This document shows positions 17,617 to 26,425 of a DNA stretch of 35,631 nucleotides, piece after piece. The notes under the pieces are model-generated. The model saw only the letters and a program-made list of their open reading frames with translations. It did no database searches and was not told the origin of the DNA. Source of the DNA: Paracoccaceae bacterium (GTDB taxonomy: Bacteria > Pseudomonadota > Alphaproteobacteria > Rhodobacterales > Rhodobacteraceae). Both the position numbers and the translations under genes were made by a program. Every line of letters begins with the position of its first letter. Position 1 is the first letter of the stretch. Location of the stretch: contig WOZM01000274.1 of the NCBI GenBank assembly GCA_011620265.1, positions 2,149 to 37,779 on the forward strand, given 5' to 3'.

Positions 17617-18768
17617 ATGAAAAGGCTGCTTGTTTCCACAACGATTCTCGCGTTTTCGGCGGCCACCGTCGCCTCGGCGCAGATGACGGCCGTGGGCGAC
17701 GGCGAGGGCCAGGTCGATATCGTCGCCTGGCCCGGCTATGTCGAGCGCGGCGAGACCGATGCCGCATTCGACTGGGTGACCAGGTTCGAGGAGGCGACGG
17801 GCTGCAAGGTCAACGTCAAGACCGCCAACACCTCGGACGAGATGGTGGCGCTGATGAACGAGGGCGGGTTCGACCTCGTGACCGCCTCCGGGGATGCCTC
17901 GCTGCGGCTCGTCGCCGGCAAGCGGGTACAGGCGATCAACACCGACCTCATCCCGTCCTGGGCGAATGTCGACGACCGGCTGAAGGACGCGTCCTGGTTC
18001 ACCGTGGACGGGGTCCATTACGGTGTGCCCTACCAGTGGGGGCCGAACGTCCTGATGTACAACACCGAGGTCTTCCCCGAGGCGCCGACCTCGTGGGCCG
18101 TGGTCTTCGAGCCGATGGACCTGCCGGACGGCAAGCCCAACAAGGGCCGGGTGCAGGCCTATGACGGGCCGATCCATATCGCCGATGCCGCGCAATACCT
18201 GATGGCGCACAAGCCCGAACTGGGCATCACCTCGCCCTATGAGCTGAACGAGGACCAGTACAAGGCCGCGCTTGATCTGCTGCGTCAGCAGCGCGAGCTT
18301 GTCAGCCGCTACTGGCATGACGCCTTCATCCAGATGGACGATTTCAAGAACGAGGGCGTCGTCGCCTCGGGCTCCTGGCCGTTCCAGGTGAACCTCCTCA
18401 AATCCGAAGGGCTGCCGATATCCTCGACAATCCCCGAGGAGGGGGCCACCGGCTGGGCCGACACCACGATGATGCATGTCGATGCCGCCCATCCGAACTG
18501 CGCCTACAAGTGGATGGAGCACACGCTGAGCTCGAACCTGCAATCCGACCTCTCGGTCTGGTTCGGCTCGAACCCGGTGACGCCGGCCTCCTGCACCGAT
18601 GGCTCGGGCGCGCAGACCGCCGAGGGCTGCACCGCGAACGGCATGGACGATTTCGAGAAGATCCGCTTCTGGACCACGCCGGTCGCGAACTGCGCGCAAG
18701 GCGAGGGCGCCTGCGTGCCCTATTACCGCTGGGTCTCGGACTATATCGGCGTGATCGGCGGCCGGTAG
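17617..18768 (+). CDS. Polyamine-type ABC transporter substrate-binding protein (PotD/PotF-like)
   Basis: This 383-residue periplasmic binding protein has a clear signal peptide (KRLLVSTTILAFSAATVASA, cleaved before QM). The mature start VDIVAWPGYVERGETD and the WVTRFEEATGCKV segment are typical of PotD-like proteins. It carries an aspartate/tryptophan-rich pocket region (PYQWGPNVLMYNTEVF, SWPFQVNLL). Six cysteines in the mature chain (GCK, NCA, SCT, GCT, NCA, ACV), four of them in the last 70 residues, suggest disulfide bonds not usual for PotD. It leads an operon with ATPase, two permeases and gamma-aminobutyraldehyde dehydrogenase, which points to putrescine or a related diamine. An AGGAAGG lies 10 bases before the ATG. 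Confidence 0.9.
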   Translation: MKRLLVSTTILAFSAATVASAQMTAVGDGEGQVDIVAWPGYVERGETDAAFDWVTRFEEATGCKVNVKTANTSDEMVALMNEGGFDLVTASGDASLRLVAGKRVQAINTDLIPSWANVDDRLKDASWFTVDGVHYGVPYQWGPNVLMYNTEVFPEAPTSWAVVFEPMDLPDGKPNKGRVQAYDGPIHIADAAQYLMAHKPELGITSPYELNEDQYKAALDLLRQQRELVSRYWHDAFIQMDDFKNEGVVASGSWPFQVNLLKSEGLPISSTIPEEGATGWADTTMMHVDAAHPNCAYKWMEHTLSSNLQSDLSVWFGSNPVTPASCTDGSGAQTAEGCTANGMDDFEKIRFWTTPVANCAQGEGACVPYYRWVSDYIGVIGGR

Positions 18769-18789
18769 GCGCGGACACCGGGGGCAGAG

Positions 18790-18915
18790 GCGCCCCCCAC
18801 CCCCATCCCCTCCCCACGGGGGGGGGGAGGGGAGCCGCCCGTCGCCCGTCCTTGCCACGCCCGCCCGCAGCGCCTCCCTCCCCCCCTCGAGGGGGAGGGA
18901 TGGGGAGGGGGGCGT
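18790..18915. repeat. GC-rich imperfect inverted-repeat element between binding-protein and ATPase genes
   Basis: The left end (18791-18815, CGCCCCCCACCCCCATCCCC then TCCCC) is nearly the reverse complement of the right end (18891-18915, GGGGGAGGGATGGGGAGGGG then GGCGT). Inner parts also pair: CCCC with the G10 run near 18818, and CCTCCC with GGGAGG around CTCGAG near 18889. The 170-base gap is otherwise empty. It looks like a REP- or MITE-type palindromic element; as RNA it would form strong hairpins separating binding-protein expression from the rest of the operon. Confidence 0.65.
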
Positions 18916-18937
18916 CACCCGAGCCAGTCGAGAGCCC

Positions 18938-19960
18938 ATGACCCCAGCCGTCGAATTCCAGTCCGTCTCGCGCCACTTCGGAACGGTGAAAGCCGTCGAC
19001 CGGGTGGACCTCGCCATCGCCGAAGGCGCGTTCTTCGCCATGCTCGGGCCGTCGGGCTCCGGCAAGACGACCTGCCTGAGGCTGATCTCGGGCTTCGAGA
19101 TGCCGAGCGCGGGCACGGTGCGGATCTTCGGCGAGGATATGGGCGCGGTGCCGCCCAACCGGCGCCACGTGAACACGGTCTTTCAGGACTACGCGCTCTT
19201 TCCGCACATGTCGGTGCGCGACAATGTCGGCTACGGGCTGATGGTCCGCGGGGTCGACCGGCGGGCGCGCCGGGCGAAGGCCGAGGAGATGCTGGCGCTC
19301 GTCAAGCTCGACGGATTCGGCGACCGCAAGCCCGCGCAGCTTTCGGGCGGGCAGCGGCAGCGGGTGGCGCTGGCCCGGGCGCTCGTCAACGAGCCGCGGG
19401 TACTCCTGCTGGATGAACCCTTGGGCGCGCTCGACCTGAAGCTTCGCGAGGCGATGCAGGATGAGTTGAAGTCCTTGCAGCAACGCCTTGGAATCACGTT
19501 TGTTTTCGTCACACACGATCAGGGGGAGGCGCTCTCCATGGCGGATCGGGTCGCGGTCTTCAACGAGGGCCGCGTGGCGCAGGTGGGCACGCCCGCCGAG
19601 ATCTACGAGCGGCCCGCGACACGGTTTGTCGCGGATTTCGTGGGCTCGTCCAACGTGCTGCCGCCCGAGATTACCGCGGCTGTCGGCGGGCCGCGTGCCT
19701 GGGCGAGCCTCAGGCCCGAGGCGATCCGGATTGCCTCCGAGGGGCGGCTGCGGGGCATTGTGACCGGCGCGCGCTATCTTGGCGCGGGCACCCGGATCGA
19801 GGTGTCGGCCGGGGCGCTGCCCCGGACCCCGGGATATTTGCCGCAAGATGAAGGCGGCATCGCGGTGCTGGTTCCGGCCGGACGCGCGGTTCCGGCGGTG
19901 GGCAGCGAGGTCGCGCTCGACTGGGACGAGGGCGCGCTGCATCTGATGGAGGGGGCATGA
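18938..19960 (+). CDS. Polyamine-type ABC transporter ATP-binding protein (PotA/PotG-like)
   Basis: This 340-residue ATPase has Walker A GPSGSGKTT (residues 37-45), Q-loop VFQDYALFPH, signature [15 protein letters not shown] (135-149), Walker [13 protein letters not shown] and switch histidine in FVTHDQGEAL. The C-terminal TOBE-type domain (about 240-340) is typical of the PotA/CysA group. Oddly, residues about 292-306 (AGALPRTPGYLPQDEGG region) are encoded by a copy of the dispersed repeat, so a stretch of the TOBE domain derives from an intergenic element. The frame stays intact. The stop overlaps the start of the first permease (ATGA). Confidence 0.93.
   Translation: MTPAVEFQSVSRHFGTVKAVDRVDLAIAEGAFFAMLGPSGSGKTTCLRLISGFEMPSAGTVRIFGEDMGAVPPNRRHVNTVFQDYALFPHMSVRDNVGYGLMVRGVDRRARRAKAEEMLALVKLDGFGDRKPAQLSGGQRQRVALARALVNEPRVLLLDEPLGALDLKLREAMQDELKSLQQRLGITFVFVTHDQGEALSMADRVAVFNEGRVAQVGTPAEIYERPATRFVADFVGSSNVLPPEITAAVGGPRAWASLRPEAIRIASEGRLRGIVTGARYLGAGTRIEVSAGALPRTPGYLPQDEGGIAVLVPAGRAVPAVGSEVALDWDEGALHLMEGA
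19811..19856 (+). repeat. Dispersed repeat, copy C, embedded in frame in the ATPase gene
   Basis: GGGGCGCTGCCCCGGACCCC is followed by GGGATATTTG, CCGCAAGATG and AAGG. The last 24 bases match copy A at 23 positions, while the left half matches the long variant seen in copy D (28738-28791, minus strand). It is translated as part of the C-terminal TOBE-type domain of the ATPase, about residues 292-306, with no frameshift. Confidence 0.8.
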
Positions 19961-20895
19961 CCGGGACCGCCGCCCATCCCGCGCGGGGGCCGGGTGATCG
20001 CCTGACCGGCCTTTTCTGGCGCCGGCCGAAGCTCCTGACCGCGCTCCTGATCGCGCCGCCGCTGCTGTGGCTCGGCGTCGTCTATGTCGGGTCGCTGGTC
20101 GCGCTCCTGATCCAGAGCTTCTATTCCATCGACCGGTTCTCCGGCATCGTCGTGAAGGAATTCACGCTGCGCACCTACGCAGAACTGCTGATCCCGTCGA
20201 ATTTCGACGTGATCGTGCGGACGGTGACGATGGCGGCGGCGGTGACGCTCGCCTCGGTCGTCGTGGCCTTCCCGGTCGCGTTCTTCGCGGCGCGGCATGC
20301 GAAGGGTCGCTGGAAGGCGGTGTTCTACCTCGGGATCATGCTGCCGTTGTGGTCGAGCTACCTCGTCAAGGTCTATGCCTGGAAGTTGATCCTGGCGAAG
20401 GAAGGCATCGTCACCTGGGCGGCCGAGGGGATCGGCGCGGGCAATCTCCTGAACGCGGTCCTGGCGCTGCCGGTCATCGGGGGGAATTCGCTTTCCACGA
20501 GCTATATCGGGACCTTCCTGGTCTTTCTTTACGTGTGGCTGCCGTACATGATCCTGCCGATGCAGGCCTCGCTCGAACGGGTGCCGACCTCGATGCTGGA
20601 GGCCTCGGCCGATCTCGGCGCGGGCGGCTGGCGGACCTTCCGGAGCGTGATCCTGCCCTTGGCGCTGCCGGGCGTGATCGCGGGGTCGATCTTCACCTTC
20701 TCGCTGACATTGGGCGACTACATCATTCCCCAGATCATCGGGTCGAGCCGGTTCTTCATCGGCCAGACGGTCTACAGCCTGCAAGGCACGGCCGGGAACA
20801 TCCCGCTCGCCGCCGCCTTCGCGGTCGTGCCGATCGCCATCATGCTGGTCTACCTGACCGTGGCGCGGAAGATGGGGGCCTTCGATGCCCTCTGA
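19957..20895 (+). CDS. Polyamine-type ABC transporter permease (PotB/PotH-like)
   Basis: This 312-residue inner-membrane permease has six or so hydrophobic segments and the coupling motif [25 protein letters not shown] (residues about 211-235), typical of binding-protein-dependent permeases. The N-terminal helix [18 protein letters not shown] and the long periplasmic loop after it are as in PotB/PotH. The start overlaps the ATPase stop and the end overlaps the next permease start by 11 bases, so the three are tightly co-translated. It forms the membrane channel together with the following permease. Confidence 0.93.
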   Translation: MTGTAAHPARGPGDRLTGLFWRRPKLLTALLIAPPLLWLGVVYVGSLVALLIQSFYSIDRFSGIVVKEFTLRTYAELLIPSNFDVIVRTVTMAAAVTLASVVVAFPVAFFAARHAKGRWKAVFYLGIMLPLWSSYLVKVYAWKLILAKEGIVTWAAEGIGAGNLLNAVLALPVIGGNSLSTSYIGTFLVFLYVWLPYMILPMQASLERVPTSMLEASADLGAGGWRTFRSVILPLALPGVIAGSIFTFSLTLGDYIIPQIIGSSRFFIGQTVYSLQGTAGNIPLAAAFAVVPIAIMLVYLTVARKMGAFDAL

Positions 20896-21694
20896 CGCCC
20901 GCCCGCCCCTCGGCCTGACCCTCGGCGCCATCGCCGGCCTGGCCTTCCTGCACCTGCCGATCCTGATCATCTTCCTCTATGCCTTCACGACCGAGGAGCG
21001 GAGCTATCAGTTCCCGCCGCCGGGGCTGACGACGGAGTGGTTCGGCGTCGCCTGGAACCGGGCGGACATCTGGCCACCGCTTTACCTCTCGCTCAGGGTC
21101 GCGGCGATTTCCTCGGCGATGGCGCTGGTTCTCGGCACGCTCTGCGCCGCCGCGATGGCGCGGGCGAAGTTCTTCGGCCGCGACACGGTCTCGCTTCTTG
21201 TGGTGCTGCCGATCGCGCTGCCCGGGATCATCACCGGCATGTCGCTGCGCTCCGCCTTCGCCATCGGCGAGATCCCGTTCTCGACCTTCACCATCGTCCT
21301 CGGCCACGCGACCTTCTGCATCGTCATCGTCTACAACAACGCGGTGGCGCGGTTCCGCCGCCTCGGCCCCTCGATGCTCGAGGCCTCGGCCGATCTCGGC
21401 GCCAATTCGTTCCAGACCTTCCGGCACGTGATCCTGCCGAACCTCGGCTCGGCGCTGCTGGCCGGCGGGATGCTCGCCTTCGCGCTGTCGTTCGACGAGG
21501 TGATCGTGACGACCTTCACCGCCGGCCAGCAATCCACCCTGCCGATCTGGATGCTGAACGAACTGGTCCGGCCCCGGCAGCGGCCGGTGACCAATGTGGT
21601 GGCGATCGTCGTCTTCGTGGCGACCTTCCTGCCGATCCTTGCAGCCTATTACCTCACTCGCGGCGCCGAAGAGACCGCGGGCGGGGGCAAATGA
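20885..21694 (+). CDS. Polyamine-type ABC transporter permease (PotC/PotI-like)
   Basis: This 269-residue permease partners the preceding one. The first helix [20 protein letters not shown] is followed by the PotC-like AWNRADIW segment. The coupling motif [23 protein letters not shown] (about residues 166-188) matches that of the partner. It ends 13 bases before the aldehyde dehydrogenase start, in the same operon. Confidence 0.93.
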   Translation: MPSDARPPLGLTLGAIAGLAFLHLPILIIFLYAFTTEERSYQFPPPGLTTEWFGVAWNRADIWPPLYLSLRVAAISSAMALVLGTLCAAAMARAKFFGRDTVSLLVVLPIALPGIITGMSLRSAFAIGEIPFSTFTIVLGHATFCIVIVYNNAVARFRRLGPSMLEASADLGANSFQTFRHVILPNLGSALLAGGMLAFALSFDEVIVTTFTAGQQSTLPIWMLNELVRPRQRPVTNVVAIVVFVATFLPILAAYYLTRGAEETAGGGK

Positions 21695-21707
21695 AAGGGA
21701 GAGCCCC

Positions 21708-23147
21708 ATGACGATGCAATTCGATACCAAGCTTTTGATCGGCGGCGCCTTCGAGCCGGGGCAGGAGCCGGGCGAGAAGGTGCTGAACCCGCGCACCGGC
21801 GCGCTGATCCTCGATCTGCCCGAGGCCTCGACCGATCAGGTGGACCGGGCCGTGGCGGCGGCGCGGGGCGCGTTCGCGGGCTGGTCGCGGACGACGCCGG
21901 GCGAACGCTCGGCCGCGCTGCTGGCCATCGCCGACCGGATCGAGGCCGAGGCCGACGGCTTCGCGGCGCTCGAGGCCTTGAACTGCGGCAAGCCGATCAA
22001 CGCGGCGCGGGGCGACGAGATTCCGGCCATCGTCGATTGCTTCCGCTTCTTCGCGGGCGCGGTGCGCTGCCAGCATGGCGCCATCGCCGGCGAATACCTC
22101 GCGGGCCACACCTCGATGATCCGCCGCGACGCGGTGGGCGTCGTCGCCTCCATCGCGCCCTGGAACTATCCCCTGATGATGATGGCCTGGAAGCTCGCGC
22201 CGGCCATCGGCGGCGGCAACACGGTGGTCTTCAAGCCCTCCGAGCAGACGCCGCTGACGGCGCTGAAGCTGGCGAGGATCCTTGCCGAGGTGCTGCCCGA
22301 GGGGGTCGTGAATGTCCTGCCGGGGCGAGGCGAGACGGTCGGCAACTACCTGATCCACCACCCCGGCGTCGACATGATCTCGCTCACGGGCGACGTGGCG
22401 ACCGGCAAGAAGATGCTGGATGCGGCGGCGAAGACGGTGAAGCGGACGCATCTCGAACTCGGCGGCAAGGCGCCGGTGGTGGTCTTCGACGACGCGGACA
22501 TTTCCGAGGTGGTCGAAGGGCTCAGGGCCTTCGGCTACTACAATGCGGGGCAGGATTGCACGGCGGCCTGCCGGATCTATGCGGGCAGGAAGGTCTACGA
22601 CAACCTCGTCGCCGACCTGACCGCCGCCGTCGCCACCATCCGGCTCGGCAACGCGGATGACACCACGAACGAGATCGGCCCCCTCATCTCGCTCCGCCAG
22701 CGCGACCGGGTGGCAAGCTTCGTCGAGCGCGCGCGCGAGCAGAACCATATCCATGTCACCACCGGCGGCGAGGTGACGGGCGAGGGCGGGTTCTACTACC
22801 GGCCCACGGTCGTCGCGGGCGCCCGGCAGACCGACGAGATCGTGCGGCGCGAGGTGTTCGGGCCGGTCGTCTCGGTCACGCCCTTCTCTGAGGTCGAGGA
22901 GGCGGTGAGCTGGGCCAATGACAGCGACTATGGCCTCGCCTCCTCGGTCTGGACCAGGGATGTCGGCCGGGCGATGGCGACGGCGGCGCGGCTGCGCTAC
23001 GGCTGCACCTGGATCAACACGCATTTCATGCTGGTGAACGAAATGCCGCATGGCGGGCTGAAGCAGTCGGGCTATGGCAAGGACATGAGCGCCTATGCGC
23101 TCGAGGATTACACCGTCGTCCGCCACGTCATGGTCAAGCACGGCTGA
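21708..23147 (+). CDS. patD: Gamma-aminobutyraldehyde dehydrogenase
   Basis: This 479-residue NAD+-dependent aldehyde dehydrogenase has catalytic cysteine C284 in [10 protein letters not shown] and general base E250 in HLELGGKAP, with the conserved PWNYP at 151-155 and C-terminal [12 protein letters not shown]. The whole sequence, including the [13 protein letters not shown] start, resembles the PatD/Prr (YdcW) group, which oxidises 4-aminobutyraldehyde from putrescine to GABA. Its place at the end of a polyamine-importer operon supports this. AAAGGGAGAG precedes ATG 21708. Betaine aldehyde or other aminoaldehydes may also be accepted. A putrescine transaminase or oxidase, which would feed it, is not in the window. 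Confidence 0.88.
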   Translation: MTMQFDTKLLIGGAFEPGQEPGEKVLNPRTGALILDLPEASTDQVDRAVAAARGAFAGWSRTTPGERSAALLAIADRIEAEADGFAALEALNCGKPINAARGDEIPAIVDCFRFFAGAVRCQHGAIAGEYLAGHTSMIRRDAVGVVASIAPWNYPLMMMAWKLAPAIGGGNTVVFKPSEQTPLTALKLARILAEVLPEGVVNVLPGRGETVGNYLIHHPGVDMISLTGDVATGKKMLDAAAKTVKRTHLELGGKAPVVVFDDADISEVVEGLRAFGYYNAGQDCTAACRIYAGRKVYDNLVADLTAAVATIRLGNADDTTNEIGPLISLRQRDRVASFVERAREQNHIHVTTGGEVTGEGGFYYRPTVVAGARQTDEIVRREVFGPVVSVTPFSEVEEAVSWANDSDYGLASSVWTRDVGRAMATAARLRYGCTWINTHFMLVNEMPHGGLKQSGYGKDMSAYALEDYTVVRHVMVKHG

Positions 23148-23150
23148 GGG

Positions 23151-23846
23151 TCAGGCGCCCGCGATCGCCCCGGCGATGAGCGCGGGCACGCGGGGCGCGG
23201 TGCCGAGGGGGGGCAGGGTGACGCCCTGGAAGCCGGCGGCGTGCAGGGCGGCCGGGATGTCGTCCTCCACATGGCCCCAGCGCGCAACGAAAAGCGGCAG
23301 GCAGAGCGCGCGGGGACCCGCGCCTTCGGCGACCTCGACAAGCTCCGGCGCTTCCTCGATGAAGCCGAGCCGGCTTTCGGCGAAGGTGAGCCGTGCCGTT
23401 ATCGCCGCCCGTAGCGCCCGCGCGGCGGCGGCCGGATGCGGGCTGCGGCCGGATCCGTGGGCGGCGAGGACGAGGGTCGTCTTCTCTGGCGTCCAGCCCC
23501 GGTGCGCCAGCGCGTCGGACAGCATCCCGACGGCAAGCTCGGCCGTTTCGGGCAACAGGCCGAAGGGTGTCAGCATGCGGGCTTCGGGCGCGCCGGCCTC
23601 GGCAAGCCGACGGGGAAGCAGCGTCCGGATGAACCAGCCGTCGGCCATGAAGAACGGAAAGATCAGCGCGTTTTCATGCGCTTGAACGGCAATCTTCAGG
23701 CTTTCCGGCGCGGCGAGAGTGGCTGAACCGACCGTCCAGCCCGGCAGGTGCCCCGCGACTTGCCGCGCCAGCGCCGCCAGTTCCACCTCTGGCGGGTCGG
23801 GGTCGGAGGGCTGCCCGTGGGCAACGATGATCGCGCGTCGTGTCAT
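23151..23846 (-). CDS. CbiX/sirohydrochlorin-chelatase-like protein
   Basis: This 231-residue minus-strand protein resembles the CbiX/SirB chelatase family, which inserts metal into sirohydrochlorin. It shows the metal-binding histidine signature twice: IIVAHGQPSD at the N-terminus and LVLAAHGSGRSPHP near residue 130, consistent with two chelatase-like halves. ATG 23846 gives the family N-terminus MTRRAIIVAHG; the frame is open further upstream without similarity. The length suits a two-domain CbiX-type protein. It converges on patD with only 3 bases between stops and lies downstream of modC, 35 bases away, so it may be co-transcribed with the mod operon. A metal-related role unrelated to cobalamin is possible, since no cobalamin or siroheme genes are adjacent. 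Confidence 0.78.
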   Translation of the reverse strand: MTRRAIIVAHGQPSDPDPPEVELAALARQVAGHLPGWTVGSATLAAPESLKIAVQAHENALIFPFFMADGWFIRTLLPRRLAEAGAPEARMLTPFGLLPETAELAVGMLSDALAHRGWTPEKTTLVLAAHGSGRSPHPAAAARALRAAITARLTFAESRLGFIEEAPELVEVAEGAGPRALCLPLFVARWGHVEDDIPAALHAAGFQGVTLPPLGTAPRVPALIAGAIAGA

Positions 23847-23881
23847 GCGGCCGAGCCTAGCGGATCGGCCGGGAAAGGCAA

Positions 23882-24943
23882 TCAGTCGCGTGCCAGCGCC
23901 ACGGTCTTCAGGACCGCGTGGCAGGGCACCCCCGGCGCCAGCCCGAGCGCCGCGGCCGAACGGCGGGTGATGCGCGCCCTGAGCAGTGTGCCGCCGCAAT
24001 CGAGGGCGATATCGGCGGAGGCGGGCCCGGCCCCGGCAACGGACCGCACCACGGCCGGCAGGATGTTGAGCGCGCTCAAGCCCTCGGGTCGCGCGCGCGA
24101 CAGCATCACGTCGCGGGCGCGGATGAATAGCCTGACCCGGGCGCCGGGCGCCCCGAGCCGCTCCGGCGTCAGGATCGTGCCGCCGGGGAAGGCGAGCGCG
24201 CAGAGCCCGTCCTCGGTCATCTCGGTGACTGTCGCGGCGATCAGGCTGCCCGGCTCCTCGCCGGCGAGGCCGGGGGCGAGCGCGGGATCGGTGAGGATCT
24301 CCGCTGTCGGCCCGAAGCCGGTGACGCGGCCCCCGGCGAGGGTCAGCATGTGCCCGGCCAGCCGCGCGACCTCGGAATGGCTGTGGCTGACATAGAGGAT
24401 CGGAACCTTCGCTTCGTCCCGCAACTCCTCGATATAGGGCAATATTTCCTGTCGCCTTGCGTGATCTAGGGCGGAGAGCGGTTCGTCCATGAGGATGAGG
24501 CGCGGCGCGGTCAGGAGCGCGCGGGCGAGCGCGACGCGCTGCGCCTCGCCGCCCGACAGGGTGTCCGGACGGCGCCCGGCAAGGGGCGCGAGGCCGAAGC
24601 GGTCGATCATGGCGGCAAGGGCGCCGGTCTGGCCGGCGCGGCGGGCCGCGTAGGCGAGGTTCGCCCGCACGTCGAGGTGGTCGAAGAGCCGCGGTTCCTG
24701 AAACACCGTCGCGACCCGGCGCCGGTGCGGCGGCACGAAGTGCCCGGCATCCTCCCAGGTCTCGCCGGCGAAGGCGACCCGGCCCGCGCCGCGTTCGAAC
24801 CCGGCGATCACGCGCAGCAGCGTCGACTTGCCCGCACCGCTCGGCCCGAAGAGGGCGGTGAGCCCGGAAAGCGGAACGAACCTGTCTATTTCAAGATTGA
24901 AATCAGGGTGTTGAAGGTTGATCCTGAGGTCGATCCGGGTCAT
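23882..24943 (-). CDS. modC: Molybdate ABC transporter ATP-binding protein
   Basis: This 353-residue ATPase has Walker A FGPSGAGKST (residues 32-41), signature [15 protein letters not shown], Walker [13 protein letters not shown] and switch histidine in VSHSHSEVARL. The last 70 residues (ALNILPAVVRSVAGAG onward) form the TOBE/Mop domain of ModC, which binds oxyanion. ATG 24943 overlaps the modB stop (ATGA). It is last in modABC. All motifs are intact. Tungstate transport cannot be excluded from sequence alone, but the ModE-type boxes upstream favour molybdate. Confidence 0.95.
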   Translation of the reverse strand: MTRIDLRINLQHPDFNLEIDRFVPLSGLTALFGPSGAGKSTLLRVIAGFERGAGRVAFAGETWEDAGHFVPPHRRRVATVFQEPRLFDHLDVRANLAYAARRAGQTGALAAMIDRFGLAPLAGRRPDTLSGGEAQRVALARALLTAPRLILMDEPLSALDHARRQEILPYIEELRDEAKVPILYVSHSHSEVARLAGHMLTLAGGRVTGFGPTAEILTDPALAPGLAGEEPGSLIAATVTEMTEDGLCALAFPGGTILTPERLGAPGARVRLFIRARDVMLSRARPEGLSALNILPAVVRSVAGAGPASADIALDCGGTLLRARITRRSAAALGLAPGVPCHAVLKTVALARD

Positions 24944-25620
24944 CGGCTTCCCCGTTTCCGGCCGCGCCCGTTCAGCACGTAGAGCGTCAGCAGGATCGCG
25001 AAGGACAGGCCAAGGAGCAGGCCCGAGAGCAAGTGCGCCGTGGCATAGTCGACAGTCTCGACCGCTTCGTAGATCGCGATGGAGATCACCCGGGTCTCGC
25101 CGGGGATATTGCCGCCGACCATGAGCACGACGCCGAACTCGCCGAGCGTATGCGCGAAGGTCAGGACCGCCGCCGTCAGGTAGCCGCGCAGCGACAGCGG
25201 TGCCGCGACGGTCAGGAACGCGTCCACCGGCGCGGCGCCGAGGCTCGCCGCCGCCTCCATCGGCGCGCGGCCGAGCGCGGTGAAGGCCGCCTGGAGCGGC
25301 TGGACGGTGAAGGGCAGCGAGTAGAAGAGCGAGGCGAGCACGAGGCCGGCGAAGGAGAAGGTGAGCGTGCCGCCGGTCGCCGACAGCCAGAAGGCGCCGA
25401 AGGGCGCGGCCGGGTTGAAGGCGAGGAGGAGGTAGAAGCCGAGCACCGTCGGCGGCAGCACCAGGGGCAGCGCGGTCACCGCCTCCACCACCGGCGCGAC
25501 GCGCGAACGGGTGCGCGACAGCCACCAGGCGAGCGGCGTGCCGAGGACGAGAAGCAGCGCTGTCACGATCGCGGCGAGCTTCAGCGTCAGCCAGAGCGGG
25601 GCGAGGTCGCCGAGGCTCAT
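24940..25620 (-). CDS. modB: Molybdate ABC transporter permease
   Basis: This 226-residue inner-membrane permease is of ModB length, with about five or six hydrophobic segments and the conserved AAASLGAAPVDAFLTVAAPLS coupling region, typical of the oxyanion permeases. The GEFGVVLMVGGNIPGETRVIS segment is a ModB hallmark. Its start overlaps the modA stop and its stop overlaps the modC start, each by four bases. Confidence 0.95.
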   Translation of the reverse strand: MSLGDLAPLWLTLKLAAIVTALLLVLGTPLAWWLSRTRSRVAPVVEAVTALPLVLPPTVLGFYLLLAFNPAAPFGAFWLSATGGTLTFSFAGLVLASLFYSLPFTVQPLQAAFTALGRAPMEAAASLGAAPVDAFLTVAAPLSLRGYLTAAVLTFAHTLGEFGVVLMVGGNIPGETRVISIAIYEAVETVDYATAHLLSGLLLGLSFAILLTLYVLNGRGRKRGSR

Positions 25621-26345
25621 GGTGCGGTCGCGTAGCCGAAGCGCGCGATCACCGGGGCGGCGGCCGCGGAGCGGAGATAGTCGAGGAATGCCGTCGCCGC
25701 CGGATTGCCCGCGCCATGCGCCAGCAGGACCGCATCCTGCCGGATCGGATCGTGATGGTCCGCCGGCACGATCCAGCTCGCGCCGCTGCCATCGGTCACG
25801 GCCGAGCCCGCGACAAAACCCAGCTCGGCCGCGCGCGAGGCGACAAGGGCGTAGGTCTGGCCGATGTTCTCGCCGGTGACGAGCCTGTCGGAAATGTCAG
25901 AAAGATTCAGGAAAGCAAGGGTTTGTTCTGCGGCCTTGCCATAGGGCGCAATCGCGGGATTGGCGACGGCCACATGGCGGGCGGCGCGCAGGGCGGCCAC
26001 CGGATCGCGGAGGTCAAGCGCGGGATCGGCGGACCACAGGACCAGTTGGCCCACCGCATAGGTGAAGCGGGTGTCGCCGTCCGCCACCCCCTCGGTCACG
26101 AGCCGTTCGGGCGTCGCCGCATCGGCGGCGAGAAAGACATCGAACGGGGCGCCGGCCTCGATCTGCGCCGCGAGCTTGCCGGTGGCGGCAGCGCTCACCT
26201 CGATCCGGTGTCCGGTCTCGGCCGCGAACCCCTCGGCCAGCGCATCCACCACCGGGCGGAAGTTGGTGGCAACGGCGACGAACGCGGTTTCGGCCCGGGC
26301 CTGAACCGCGAGCGCGAGGAGGAGGGCTGAGAGAAGAAGGCGCAT
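25617..26345 (-). CDS. modA: Molybdate ABC transporter substrate-binding protein
   Basis: This 242-residue periplasmic protein starts with a hydrophobic signal peptide (MRLLLSALLLALAVQARA). The mature chain has the ModA motifs AATNFRPV, EVSAAATGKLAAQIEAGAPFDVFLAAD, and a C-terminal DAVLLAHGAGNPAATAFLDYL segment. It captures molybdate in the periplasm. The first gene of the modABC operon on the minus strand, its ATG at 26345 lies just downstream of a promoter and a ModE box that reaches within 10 bases of the start codon. Confidence 0.95.
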   Translation of the reverse strand: MRLLLSALLLALAVQARAETAFVAVATNFRPVVDALAEGFAAETGHRIEVSAAATGKLAAQIEAGAPFDVFLAADAATPERLVTEGVADGDTRFTYAVGQLVLWSADPALDLRDPVAALRAARHVAVANPAIAPYGKAAEQTLAFLNLSDISDRLVTGENIGQTYALVASRAAELGFVAGSAVTDGSGASWIVPADHHDPIRQDAVLLAHGAGNPAATAFLDYLRSAAAAPVIARFGYATAP

Positions 26346-26355
26346 GCCGGGCTCC

Positions 26356-26379
26356 CGTTATGGTCAGTTGGAGATAACG
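26356..26379. promoter_or_regulatory. ModE-type operator 1, at the modA promoter
   Basis: CGTTAT - 12 bases - ATAACG is a perfect dyad with the arms and spacing of the Escherichia coli modA operator. It covers the -10 region and ends 10 bases ahead of the modA start, so bound ModE would block both the promoter and the ribosome binding region. Confidence 0.8.
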
Positions 26380-26400
26380 GCAGGAACCGCCGCGAGGCAA
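26372..26400 (-). promoter_or_regulatory. Candidate modABC promoter
   Basis: On the minus strand TTGCCT (26395-26400) is a four-of-six -35 match, 17 bases before TTATCT (26372-26377) as -10. The -35 lies between the two ModE boxes and the -10 lies inside box 1. The geometry fits repression by ModE when molybdate is plentiful. Confidence 0.55.
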
Positions 26401-26401
26401 G

Positions 26402-26425
26402 CGTTATTTCCGCGCGGGAATAACG
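26402..26425. promoter_or_regulatory. ModE-type operator 2, overlapping the modE stop codon
   Basis: A second exact CGTTAT - 12 - ATAACG dyad is centred 46 bases upstream of box 1 and covers the last codons and stop of modE. Two boxes with the same arms and same spacing are unlikely to be chance. They bracket the modA promoter and could allow cooperative binding. Confidence 0.75.

Noticed and set aside
20885-20895. Overlap of the two permease genes as a possible programmed frameshift
   Set aside because: Both proteins are complete with normal N- and C-termini, so it is ordinary translational coupling.
24944-25525. Possible N-terminal extension of modC
   Set aside because: The extra part is an arginine- and alanine-rich shadow of modB; ATG 24943 in the ATGA overlap is the normal modC start.
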